Origin: Gracilibacillus sp. YIM 98692
GTDB taxonomy: Bacteria; Bacillota; Bacilli; Bacillales; Amphibacillaceae
Direction: 5' to 3'
NCBI RefSeq assembly: GCF_010993965.1
Contig: NZ_WIXM01000005.1
Coordinates: forward strand, 1-64,000
Length of the DNA stretch: 64,000 nt
Part shown: positions 54,103-62,156 of the stretch, piece after piece
How the letters are laid out: every line of letters starts with the position of its first letter
How positions within the stretch are numbered: position 1 is the stretch's first letter
Notes under the pieces: generated by a model
Databases searched by the model: none
Told to the model about the DNA's origin: nothing
What the model saw: the letters and a program-made list of their open reading frames with translations, nothing else
Program-made: the position numbers and the translations under genes

Positions 54103-54978
54103 TTGACAAGAGTATCAATGGGAGAATTATTGGAGGATGCCAAAAAGCGAAAATATGCAGTGCCATGTGTTAATTCTATTAATCTAGATATGACAAGAGG
54201 GATTATTAGAGCCGCTGAAGAAGTAAATTCACCAGTTATATTGTGTCATGCAGAAGTACATTTTAAGTACACACCCTTGGAGGTCATTGGACCGATTTTG
54301 GTTCAAGAAATGGAACGGGCAAAGGTTCCTGTGGTAGCAATGTTAGATCATGGGAAAGAATTTTCAAATATTATGACGGCGATGCAATTAGGTTTCAATG
54401 CGATTATGTTTGATGGGTCTCAGCTGTCTTATGAAGAAAACGTGAAACAAACCAAAGAAATTGTCAAAATTGCTAAGGAATTTAATGTGTCGGTAGAAGG
54501 TGAATTAGGTTATGTCACTCGTCCGAAAAGTGGTGCGGCAGAAGGAGATGATGATGATTCTATCATAGATGATACGTCGATGTACACGGACCCTCAACAA
54601 GCAGCTGATTTTGTAGAAGAAACAGGTGTCGATACGTTAGCAGTGGCTTTTGGTACGGTTCACGGTATTTATCTGAAAGAGCCACAATTAGACATTGAAC
54701 GTTTAGGGAAAATAAGTGATGCTACTGGTAAACCATTAGTGATGCATGGTGGGTCGGGGCTATCTACAGAAGATTTCAGTAATTCTATTGATCATGGAAT
54801 TAGTAAAATTAATTATTATACGAATATGGCATTAGATGTGGGCCATCAATTAAAGAACGAGTTTTCTACACACAGTGGTCATTTATTCTATCATGATATC
54901 ATGATGAAGACGCTTGATATTTATGCAGAGGAAGCTAAAAAGGTAATGGAAATATTCAGAAGTGGTGGAAAAGCATAG
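54103..54978 (+). CDS. Class II (zinc) fructose/tagatose-bisphosphate aldolase family
   Basis: A 291-residue class II ketose-bisphosphate aldolase: AMLDHGKEF carries the catalytic Asp and zinc His, GELGYVTR the second-site Glu, AVAFGTVHGIY a zinc His, and VMHGGSGLS the third zinc His and loop. It cleaves a ketose bisphosphate to dihydroxyacetone phosphate plus an aldehyde. The TTG at 54103 follows AAAGGGTGG; a GTG at 54094 lies inside that site. Location with DeoR and PfkB genes suggests a catabolic role (GatY/IolJ-like) rather than glycolysis. Confidence 0.88.
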   Translation: MTRVSMGELLEDAKKRKYAVPCVNSINLDMTRGIIRAAEEVNSPVILCHAEVHFKYTPLEVIGPILVQEMERAKVPVVAMLDHGKEFSNIMTAMQLGFNAIMFDGSQLSYEENVKQTKEIVKIAKEFNVSVEGELGYVTRPKSGAAEGDDDDSIIDDTSMYTDPQQAADFVEETGVDTLAVAFGTVHGIYLKEPQLDIERLGKISDATGKPLVMHGGSGLSTEDFSNSIDHGISKINYYTNMALDVGHQLKNEFSTHSGHLFYHDIMMKTLDIYAEEAKKVMEIFRSGGKA

Positions 54979-55025
54979 TTATTATTTTATTTTCATGAAA
55001 TTACTTAATATAATGTATGTGAAAG

Positions 55026-55066
55026 TCCTATTAAGTAAAGTACTTTACTTAATAGGATTTATTATT
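55026..55066. terminator. 32-bp perfect palindrome, terminator or operator
   Basis: The sequence 55026-55057 (TCCTATTAAGTAAAGT followed by its exact complement) has no loop and is followed by TTTATTATT. It lies between the aldolase and DeoR genes. A terminator is the simplest reading; a binding site for the DeoR protein is possible. Confidence 0.55.
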
Positions 55067-55124
55067 AACATGAAAATGTTTGTTCAATATTTTAGATTGT
55101 TTATACATTAGAGGGAGATGCCAT

Positions 55125-55922
55125 ATGGTAGGAAATAAACGACAAATGGAGATGATACAGTTTATTAAAGAACGTATCAATGTGACAACGCAAGAATTGA
55201 TGGAGCAATTCAACGTATCTGATATGACGATTAGAAGAGACTTGAAGAAATTAGAGGACGATGGGCATATTATAAAATTTCATGGTGGTGCGACGATAAA
55301 AGAAAAAGATAGCTCATCACCAGTTAGTGCTGAGGAATTTTCAAACTATGATATTAGTACCCAGATTAGAAGTGCCTCTTATATAGAAGAGAAAAGAAGA
55401 ATTGCTAGTAAAGCAGTATCTATGATTGAAGATGGGGAAAGTATTTTATTAGATGCAGGTACAACCACGTTTGAAATTGCGAAACAGTTAGGTGAAAAGA
55501 AACATTTAACAGTAGTGACAAATGGAATTAATATTGCTCATTATTTACTGGGGAAACCCCATATAAATGTCATCATTCCAGGTGGAGATATGCGTCCAAG
55601 TTCAGAGTCATTAGTCGGACCGGCTACGGTAGATTTTCTAAGTAAATTAACAGTAGATCAAGCGTTTATAGGAAGTGCAGGTATTTCACTGGAAAGAGGT
55701 TTTAGTAATTCTAATATGATTGAAGGTAGTATAAAGTCTACGATGATAAAAATTGCGGCTAAATCGCATATTGTAGCTGATCCTTCCAAATTTCAACATA
55801 ATACACTATATGTGTATGCGAATTTTGAAGATGTTACTTCTATTATTACCAATAAAGAATTAGATGAAAAAATTAAAGCAGATATTATGAATAAAGGAGT
55901 AGTGGACTTGATATTGAGTTAG
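55125..55922 (+). CDS. DeoR family transcriptional regulator
   Basis: The 265-residue protein has an N-terminal winged helix (VTTQELMEQFNVSDMTIRRDLKKLEDDG) and a C-terminal sugar-phosphate sensing domain (LDAGTTTFEIAKQL, FIGSAGIS). The start at 55125 follows GAGGGAG; the frame extends upstream without a ribosome site. It likely represses the surrounding aldolase, kinase and dehydrogenase genes until a phosphorylated sugar binds. Shared TTTGTTTG words at 54058, 57347, 57492 and 57521 are its candidate sites. Confidence 0.88.
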   Translation: MVGNKRQMEMIQFIKERINVTTQELMEQFNVSDMTIRRDLKKLEDDGHIIKFHGGATIKEKDSSSPVSAEEFSNYDISTQIRSASYIEEKRRIASKAVSMIEDGESILLDAGTTTFEIAKQLGEKKHLTVVTNGINIAHYLLGKPHINVIIPGGDMRPSSESLVGPATVDFLSKLTVDQAFIGSAGISLERGFSNSNMIEGSIKSTMIKIAAKSHIVADPSKFQHNTLYVYANFEDVTSIITNKELDEKIKADIMNKGVVDLILS

Positions 55923-55974
55923 GCAGGTATACATTAGTGAGGATGATATTCAATTGAAAATAATGAAAGTGGAC

Positions 55975-56024
55975 AAAAAATAACTCCAACACTTTAATCG
56001 AAAAAGTATTGGAGTTATTTTTTT
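55975..56024. terminator. Bidirectional terminator between DeoR and PfkB genes
   Basis: AAAAAATAACTCCAA pairs with TTGGAGTTATTTTTTT, serving the convergent genes at 55922 (+) and 56039 (-). Confidence 0.85.
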
Positions 56025-56038
56025 ATGTGATATTGTTT

Positions 56039-57238
56039 TTAAATGGTGATATTGTCTTTACTTCCTGTCCAGAGCTGAAATTTATCTTTCCATTGGAAGG
56101 AGCTGTTGGTTGATGGTTGATTTTGTAACATAAGTTTTTCCCAATGATTATCCATTCTTTGCTCAATGTTATTTAGGTGTACGATACCGCCGGTACCTTC
56201 CATAGATTCCACACTATGAGCTCCTGTAGCTACAGATAAGTTCATCGTTTCTTCAATTGATTTTTCTTTTAACATACCAGCTAAAAATCCAGCAATTGTA
56301 CAGTCTCCTGCACCTGTTGTCCCCATTACCTTTGTTTTAAAACATGGAGCCCATAATTCTCTATTTAACCAATTGTTTGACAGTTGTTGATTTTCGGCAA
56401 AAAGAGCGTTGGAAGAGGATCGGAAATATAAACCCAATTCACCGCATTTCAAAAGTACCGCTTTACACCCCATTCTTAATAATTTATTTGAAACAAATTG
56501 TAATAACTCATCATTGACAAAATGAATAATCTCGCTATGTTCTTGAGAGTTTTCAATTTTTTCTTTTAATTCTGTTTGAATATCTGGAAATAACATGTGT
56601 AAAATTTCTTCTATGCTTGGCATGAAAATATCAACGTAGGGTAAGGTGTTATGCAATATTTTTTCCCAATCAACTACTAACTCTGGTGGTGGCATTGCCA
56701 TATCTAAAGAGGTATTAAGCTTCATATTTTTGGCTTTTTTCATGATGTCAACTAAATGTATTCCATTTTCTGTATGCATTTTTTCCATCAGGGGAGGATA
56801 GCCAAAATGAAAATGAGAATGATCTTGTAATAACTGTTCACTAATGTCTTCGGAATGAAAATGATCGTTAACACCAGGATGATGTAAAAAAATTCTATCA
56901 TGTCCCGGGACGTTTAATACTGTGGTGTAAGAAGTATGATTACGGTTATCTATTACCATATAATCAGATAAGTTTTGGTCTATATGATTTAATTTCTCTT
57001 TTAGGATATGTCCAAATTCATCATTACCTATCTTTCCAATTAATGTGGGGCTAAATCCCATTTTATATAGAGCGAGTCCTGTATTAAGCACAACACCTCC
57101 AGTTGAAAATGTGGGAGAACCTATATGATGAAGTGATCCAGGTGTGAAGAAACTTTGTAAATGAACATTAGTCTTTGACTTTATTTCTGGGATAAAATCT
57201 ATCGCAGTATGACCAGCAATGACTATCGATTTATTCAA
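56039..57238 (-). CDS. PfkB family carbohydrate kinase
   Basis: A 399-residue ribokinase-fold kinase. The N-terminal signature GGVVLNTGLALYKMG and the C-terminal anion-hole motif GTTGAGDCTIAGFLAG (catalytic base Asp312) are intact. It is longer than the usual 300-330 residues because of extra sequence around 215-300 and a ~40-residue C-terminal tail. It should phosphorylate the ketose or its phosphate before aldolase cleavage. It is the only minus-strand gene of the locus and faces the Schiff-base aldolase gene across a shared regulatory gap. Substrate unknown. Confidence 0.88.
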   Translation of the reverse strand: MNKSIVIAGHTAIDFIPEIKSKTNVHLQSFFTPGSLHHIGSPTFSTGGVVLNTGLALYKMGFSPTLIGKIGNDEFGHILKEKLNHIDQNLSDYMVIDNRNHTSYTTVLNVPGHDRIFLHHPGVNDHFHSEDISEQLLQDHSHFHFGYPPLMEKMHTENGIHLVDIMKKAKNMKLNTSLDMAMPPPELVVDWEKILHNTLPYVDIFMPSIEEILHMLFPDIQTELKEKIENSQEHSEIIHFVNDELLQFVSNKLLRMGCKAVLLKCGELGLYFRSSSNALFAENQQLSNNWLNRELWAPCFKTKVMGTTGAGDCTIAGFLAGMLKEKSIEETMNLSVATGAHSVESMEGTGGIVHLNNIEQRMDNHWEKLMLQNQPSTNSSFQWKDKFQLWTGSKDNITI

Positions 57239-57346
57239 TCTTTCCCCTCCTTCATGAATAAATAACTTTATAAACTTTAGCGTGCTATATTTATAGAATA
57301 TATTAATATAGCTATAATAAGTTTATAATAAATCACAAACCCAAAA

Positions 57347-57358
57347 AAATCAAACAAA
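57347..57358. promoter_or_regulatory. Putative DeoR operator word in the divergent gap
   Basis: AAATCAAACAAA is the complement of the word before the class II aldolase gene. It lies on the kinase side of the gap 57239-57544, which otherwise contains only AT-rich sequence and the promoter at 57487. Confidence 0.4.
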
Positions 57359-57486
57359 TTAAAACAACAAAAAATCATACAACTAAAATAAAGCGCATTC
57401 ATTGATGTAAATGTTAATATATGTTGTTGAATCAGCATTGTTATAGTGATTTATTAACATTTTCGAACAAAAACGTTTAAAATGTG

Positions 57487-57514
57487 TTGACTTTTGTTTG
57501 GATGGTGATATAAT
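57487..57514 (+). promoter_or_regulatory. Sigma-A promoter of the Schiff-base aldolase operon
   Basis: TTGACT (57487-57492) and TATAAT (57509-57514) are 16 bp apart. TTTTGTTTGGAT (57492-57503) and AAATCAAACAGA (57521-57532) form an inverted repeat around the -10 element, a good place for repressor binding. Confidence 0.7.
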
Positions 57515-57544
57515 GAATTTAAATCAAACAGAGGAGGTTGTTTA

Positions 57545-58399
57545 ATGTCTTCAGTAACTGCAAGAATGAATCGATTGTTTGCAAGTGATGGTAAATGTTT
57601 TGATGTCGCGATTGATCATGGTTTTTTTAATGAGTTCACAATGTTAAAAGGTATTAATTCTATTAAAAATGCGGTTGAGGTTGTTCGAAATGCTAACCCA
57701 GATGCGATTCAGTTAAGTGTTGGTCAGGCACGAATATTACAAGACATCCCAGGTAAAGAGAAACCTTCATTGGTACTTAGAACAGATGCTGCTAATGTTT
57801 ATAATAAAGAACTACCCCATTATGTTTATAGCAATTTAATTGATAAAGCAGTGGAACAAGCGCTTAGAGCAGATGCGGCATGTGTGGTTATTAACCTATT
57901 GCTTTTACCAAATCAACCAGAACTTCACGGGATGTGTGTCGACAACATTACTAAATTAAAAACACAGTGTGAAAGATATGGAATGCCATTAATGGTTGAA
58001 CCGTTAGTCATGCAGCCAAATGATAAAGCTGGCGGATATATGGTAGATGGAGATATTACAAAAATTATTCCATTAGTTCGACAAGCTGTCGAGTTAGGTG
58101 CAGATATAATTAAAGCAGATCCTTGTGATGATATAGAAGAATATCATAGAGTAATAGAAACTGCATCAGGTATTCCTGTATTACCTCGTGGCGGCGGTGT
58201 TGCTTCGGAGTCAGAAGTATTAGGAAGAACTTATAGTTTAATTCAACAAGGAGCATCAGGAATTGTATATGGTAGAAATATTGTCCAACATGAAAAACCT
58301 AAAGAAATGACAGAGGCGTTGATGGCGATTGTTCATGATAATGCTACTCCAAACCAAGCATTGGAAATATTAAATCAGAAAAGTGAAGCTTATGGATAA
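57545..58399 (+). CDS. Class I (Schiff-base) aldolase, DeoC/FbaB/LacD-like
   Basis: The 284-residue beta/alpha barrel protein has FDVAIDHGFFNE (where DhnA-type aldolases read MDHG), a Schiff-base Lys190 in ADIIKADPCDD, and a phosphate-binding end VLPRGGGVASES. This is the family of DhnA fructose-bisphosphate aldolase, LsrF and the Cgl0159-like proteins. It probably cleaves or thiolyses a phosphorylated ketose. It is a second aldolase of different mechanism in the same locus as the class II enzyme at 54103. GAGGAGG precedes the ATG. Confidence 0.82.
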   Translation: MSSVTARMNRLFASDGKCFDVAIDHGFFNEFTMLKGINSIKNAVEVVRNANPDAIQLSVGQARILQDIPGKEKPSLVLRTDAANVYNKELPHYVYSNLIDKAVEQALRADAACVVINLLLLPNQPELHGMCVDNITKLKTQCERYGMPLMVEPLVMQPNDKAGGYMVDGDITKIIPLVRQAVELGADIIKADPCDDIEEYHRVIETASGIPVLPRGGGVASESEVLGRTYSLIQQGASGIVYGRNIVQHEKPKEMTEALMAIVHDNATPNQALEILNQKSEAYG

Positions 58400-59534
58400 A
58401 AAAATGATTAATTTTGCTGTTATTGGCTGTGGTTTAATGGGAAAGGAATTTGCAAGTGCAGTTGGACGTTGGTTACATTTATCAGGGTTAAATTTCAAAC
58501 CGAGAATTATTGCTGTATGTGATCTTAATGATGATGCAATGAAATGGTTTACCGATAATTTGGATACTATTAAATATACAACAAATGATTATCAGGAAAT
58601 TTTACAAGATAACGAAGTAGATGCGGTTTATTGTGCTGTTCCACATAACTTACATAAAAAGTTTTATGTGGATATAATAAATGCCGGTAAGCATCTACTT
58701 GGTGAAAAGCCTTTTGGGATAGATCAAGAAGCAAATCAAGAAATAATGAACGCCATTCAAAATAACCCCGATGTTTTAGTCAGAAGTTCCTCAGAAATAC
58801 CTTATTACCCAGGAAGTTATGAAGTTTTTCATAAAGTTAAAAGTGATGATTTAGGTCAAATCATGGAAGTAGAAGCAGGGTTTTGGCATAGTAGTGATTT
58901 GAACCCTGAAAAGCCTATCAATTGGAAAAGAATCCAGAAAACGAATGGAGAATATGGTTGCATGGGTGATCTAGGGCTGCATGTATTACATTTACCTCTT
59001 CGTTTTGGTTGGGATCTGAAATTATTAGGAGCATCATTAAGCAATATTATGAAAGAAAGACCTAATCAAAATGGGGAAATGCAAGAGTGTGATACTTGGG
59101 ATAATGCAGTGCTTTTATGTGAAGGATCATCAGAAGGAAATTCATTTCCGGTGACCGTTTCTACTAAAAGAATAGCACCAGGACATGCTAATACTTGGTT
59201 TATTAAAGTTTATGGTACAAAAGGTTCGATAGAGTATTCCACTCAAAACCCAAAGCTATTAAGAGTAATGGAATATGAACCAGGTGGAAAGCAGGTATGG
59301 AAAGTAGAAGATGTCCCACATCAATCAGCTTATGAAAGTATTACTGGAGGGATATTTGAATTTGGTTTCTCTGATTCTATTTTGCAAATGTGGGCAGCTT
59401 TCTGTGAAGAATTAATATATGGAAAAGAAAACATGTCTCAACCTTTGTATTGTGCTACTCCAGAGGAAGCGCAGAAGTCTCATGCACTATTTACAGATGC
59501 ATTAAATTACTATAAAAGTGAAGTTAATTCTTGA
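58392..59534 (+). CDS. Gfo/Idh/MocA family oxidoreductase 3
   Basis: A 380-residue dehydrogenase with Rossmann motif FAVIGCGLMGKEF, GEKPFGI and a helix GCMGDLGLHVLHLPL. It starts at 58392, overlapping the aldolase stop by 8 bp (a GTG at 58383 is possible), so the two are translationally coupled. It may oxidise the imported sugar before kinase and aldolase steps. Its stop is followed by a degenerate A element and a terminator. Confidence 0.85.
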   Translation: MDKKMINFAVIGCGLMGKEFASAVGRWLHLSGLNFKPRIIAVCDLNDDAMKWFTDNLDTIKYTTNDYQEILQDNEVDAVYCAVPHNLHKKFYVDIINAGKHLLGEKPFGIDQEANQEIMNAIQNNPDVLVRSSSEIPYYPGSYEVFHKVKSDDLGQIMEVEAGFWHSSDLNPEKPINWKRIQKTNGEYGCMGDLGLHVLHLPLRFGWDLKLLGASLSNIMKERPNQNGEMQECDTWDNAVLLCEGSSEGNSFPVTVSTKRIAPGHANTWFIKVYGTKGSIEYSTQNPKLLRVMEYEPGGKQVWKVEDVPHQSAYESITGGIFEFGFSDSILQMWAAFCEELIYGKENMSQPLYCATPEEAQKSHALFTDALNYYKSEVNS

Positions 59535-59607
59535 CCATTTATTTCAATTGATTTTTTTTGATAAAAATATATAGATTAGATTTTTCACATGGTATATATC
59601 TATCAGT

Positions 59608-59682
59608 AGGAAGAATATGCGAGACTCCTCACAATAAACGAGCCAAACGAACGGGAAAGAGGAGAGTGAGTATATTCTTCCT
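59608..59682 (-). repeat. Palindromic element A9 (internally shortened)
   Basis: Bounded by AGGAAGAATAT and its exact complement ATATTCTTCCT, only 75 bp. Only the outer family words (GCGAGACTCC, GAGTGAG) remain, so the middle appears deleted while the end stem is kept. Confidence 0.6.
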
Positions 59683-59696
59683 TAGTACCAGTAATT

Positions 59697-59727
59697 AAAA
59701 AAAGACTTGATTCTATCAAGTTTTTTC
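59697..59727 (+). terminator. Terminator of the aldolase-MocA operon
   Basis: ACTTGAT pairs with ATCAAGT across a 3-nt loop, with A-runs before and TTTTT after. Confidence 0.8.
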
Positions 59728-59736
59728 ATCATATAA

Positions 59737-59750
59737 TGAAAGCGTTTTAT
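59737..59750 (+). promoter_or_regulatory. cre box before the third importer operon, overlapping a -10
   Basis: TGAAAGCGTTTTAT overlaps the last base of TATAAT (59732-59737). It is identical to the site at 16259. CcpA would block this promoter. Confidence 0.6.
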
Positions 59751-59784
59751 ATTAGTGTTGATGCTATAAAAGAGGAGGTGATGG

Positions 59785-59850
59785 ATGAGAGAAAAACCGT
59801 TTTATATGAAGGCTGAAAAGGGGTTAATAAAAAATAGGAGGTATCTGTAA
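59785..59850 (+). CDS. Short leader ORF coupled to the binding-protein gene
   Basis: A 21-codon frame starting MREKPFYMK has a strong AGGAGG six bases upstream. Its TAA overlaps the ATG of the lipoprotein gene (TAATG). The peptide is basic (3 Arg, 4 Lys) and matches nothing I know. It may serve for translational coupling or be an accident of a strong ribosome site. Confidence 0.4.
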   Translation: MREKPFYMKAEKGLIKNRRYL

Positions 59851-61166
59851 TGAAAAAAAAATGGACTATTGTCTTATTGATGACATTACTAGCCGTTATC
59901 ATGGTTGCATGTAGTGGAGGGGATGTGGATACAACGAATGATAATGAAGGAGATAATAATGGGTCGGATAGCAGTGTAACAAATGATGAAGAAGTAACTG
60001 TCCAAGTATGGTTTGGTCGAGAAGATTTTATTCCAGATGATGCGTTCGAAACGTTCCATGAAGAAAATCCTAATATCAACGTGGAATATGATGTAGTGCC
60101 ATTAGAACAGGCAGATGCCGATTTTCTTAGAAATAAAAATGCTGGGAATGCCCCTGATATATTTCAGGTTTTTCATGAATCAACACAAAATCTAGCAGCG
60201 CAAGGCGCAGTGTTAAATATGAGCGAATACTATGATAAATGGGCGGAAGAAGACCCAGATAGCTATAATAAATTATTAGATCAAGCATTTGATATCGTAA
60301 GTTATGAAGGAGATCCATATGGTTTAGCTATTCACTTTGGTCCATATTTTCATGTTCATCGAAACGATTGGTACGAGGAAGTTGGCTTAGATCCTGCTGG
60401 TCCTGAGACATGGGATGATGTCATTGAACATTCGAGAATGATTAAAGATGCTGGATTAAGTGATTACCCTTATGCAACTGTAGGTGGATCCAATGCACCG
60501 CCGCTTTGGTTCTCGTCTATGTTTGTATCTATGGGAGGAGAATATACCGACTCTAATGCTCCTATCATTGATTCCGAAGCAGGGCGTTATATATTTGAAT
60601 GGCATCAAACGATGATGAAAGAAGAGTTAATGAATCCTGAAACGATCGCTTGGGAATCTGGTGAAATGCGTGGTGGTTTCATTAGTGGCAACGTGGCATA
60701 TATGCCTGAAGCATTAAACATTTATCCAATTATTCAAGAAGAATTAAATTATGAAGAACAATGGTTGCCAACTTATCAGCCTGTTAGATCTGGTATGAAC
60801 GATTACACTCCTGCAAGTTTTAGTTGGCCAATGTTAGTAAACTCAGATACTGAACATCCTGAAGCTGTAACGGAGGTATTGAAGTACTTAAGCAGTGAAG
60901 ACATTTCGAAACAAGTAGCATTACGATACCAACCAACAACCAACGAGGCCGTTTTATTATCTGATGAGTTTGCAGAAGCACATCCATGGTTTGAAAGAGT
61001 GAAAGAAGGATTCTTAAATTCCGAAATTTTACCTAGTCATGTTCGTCAACCAGAAATCTATACGATTTTAAATGATTTTAAACAGGAGGCGTTAACGGAT
61101 TTAGAGGCAGATCCAGAAGAGGTAACAAAACGTTATCAAGAATTAATAGATGAAATCGATGAATAA
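59850..61166 (+). CDS. Sugar ABC transporter substrate-binding lipoprotein (ketose locus)
   Basis: A 438-residue lipoprotein with lipobox MVAC (Cys21), an Asp/Asn/Gly-rich linker and a type-1 binding fold (VQVWFGREDF, GNAPDIFQVFHES). TAGGAGG precedes the ATG. It belongs with the two permeases after it; an inverted repeat at 61176 separates them, perhaps favouring extra binding protein. Ligand unknown, inferred to be the sugar handled by the adjoining kinase and aldolases. Confidence 0.9.
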   Translation: MKKKWTIVLLMTLLAVIMVACSGGDVDTTNDNEGDNNGSDSSVTNDEEVTVQVWFGREDFIPDDAFETFHEENPNINVEYDVVPLEQADADFLRNKNAGNAPDIFQVFHESTQNLAAQGAVLNMSEYYDKWAEEDPDSYNKLLDQAFDIVSYEGDPYGLAIHFGPYFHVHRNDWYEEVGLDPAGPETWDDVIEHSRMIKDAGLSDYPYATVGGSNAPPLWFSSMFVSMGGEYTDSNAPIIDSEAGRYIFEWHQTMMKEELMNPETIAWESGEMRGGFISGNVAYMPEALNIYPIIQEELNYEEQWLPTYQPVRSGMNDYTPASFSWPMLVNSDTEHPEAVTEVLKYLSSEDISKQVALRYQPTTNEAVLLSDEFAEAHPWFERVKEGFLNSEILPSHVRQPEIYTILNDFKQEALTDLEADPEEVTKRYQELIDEIDE

Positions 61167-61175
61167 TAATCAAAC

Positions 61176-61210
61176 ACTTAACGGCAACATATTAATTGTT
61201 GCCGTTAAGT
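61176..61210 (+). other. Intra-operon 14-bp stem-loop
   Basis: ACTTAACGGCAACA (61176-61189) pairs perfectly with TGTTGCCGTTAAGT (61197-61210) around a 7-nt loop, followed by TTTAAAAAA. In this position such a stem typically protects the upstream mRNA or partly terminates, giving more binding protein than permease. Confidence 0.65.
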
Positions 61211-61245
61211 TTAAAAAACGATGGATGCTAGAGGAGGTTTTTTAA

Positions 61246-62136
61246 TTGGATGCTGCGATCAATTTAAAAAAGCAAAAAAGAAGAAAGTTATTAACTCCTT
61301 ATCTGCTAATATTACCAGGTTTTCTCTTTGTTTTTGGTGTATTAGGATATGCGGTCCTTTATGGGACGCTTTTATCTTTGTTTGATATGGATTTAATGAA
61401 AGCGGAAACTGGTTTTGTATTTTTGGATAACTATATATACTTATTTCAAAATGCAGCTTTCTTAAATTCGTTGGTTCGTTCTTTAATCTTCGTGTTTGGC
61501 AGTGTGTCTCTAGGGTTAGTTTTATCACTTTTCTTCGCACTTAGTTTATATAGAGCAACTAGGTTCGGTAACTTTTTAAAAGGGTTAGCTTTAGTTCCTT
61601 ACTTGGTTTCAGGTATTGCAACTGCTGTTATGTTTCGTTTTTTGTTCAGTGGTGATGTAGGATTGATTAATCAAGTTTTAATCACATTAAATTTAGATGC
61701 AGTCAATTTTTTAGCACATCCTAACTGGGCATTATTTGTTGCAGTATTAACAAATACTTGGTTTATTGTCCCATTTGCTACTCTTATATTATTAAGTGGT
61801 ATTCAAAGTATTGACCCTGAATTATTCGATTCAGCAACTGTTGATGGAGCTTCTAAATCCAAAGTACTAACAAAAATTATTTTGCCCTTAATATCTCCGA
61901 TGATGGGGATAAGTCTTGTGTGGCTCAGTTTTGCTAGTTTTAACATGTTTGATGTTATCTTACCTCTTACTGGAGGCGGACCTAATAGAGCAACAGAAGT
62001 ATTGGCTGTTTATATGTATAATGTAGCATTTGATGAATTGAAATACTCATTGGGTAGTGCTGTTATGGTAATCATTCTCATATTTAATGTAGCAACTAGT
62101 GCATTGTATTTAAAAATATTTAATACGGATGATTAA
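61246..62136 (+). CDS. Sugar ABC transporter permease, MalF type (ketose locus)
   Basis: A 296-residue CUT1 permease with a basic N-terminus, six membrane segments and EAA loop FDSATVDGASKSKVLTKIILP. It uses a TTG start with GAGGAGG upstream. Its stop overlaps an ATG at 62136, though the next gene probably starts at 62157. Confidence 0.9.
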   Translation: MDAAINLKKQKRRKLLTPYLLILPGFLFVFGVLGYAVLYGTLLSLFDMDLMKAETGFVFLDNYIYLFQNAAFLNSLVRSLIFVFGSVSLGLVLSLFFALSLYRATRFGNFLKGLALVPYLVSGIATAVMFRFLFSGDVGLINQVLITLNLDAVNFLAHPNWALFVAVLTNTWFIVPFATLILLSGIQSIDPELFDSATVDGASKSKVLTKIILPLISPMMGISLVWLSFASFNMFDVILPLTGGGPNRATEVLAVYMYNVAFDELKYSLGSAVMVIILIFNVATSALYLKIFNTDD

Positions 62137-62156
62137 TGGAAGTGAGGAGGGCGATT

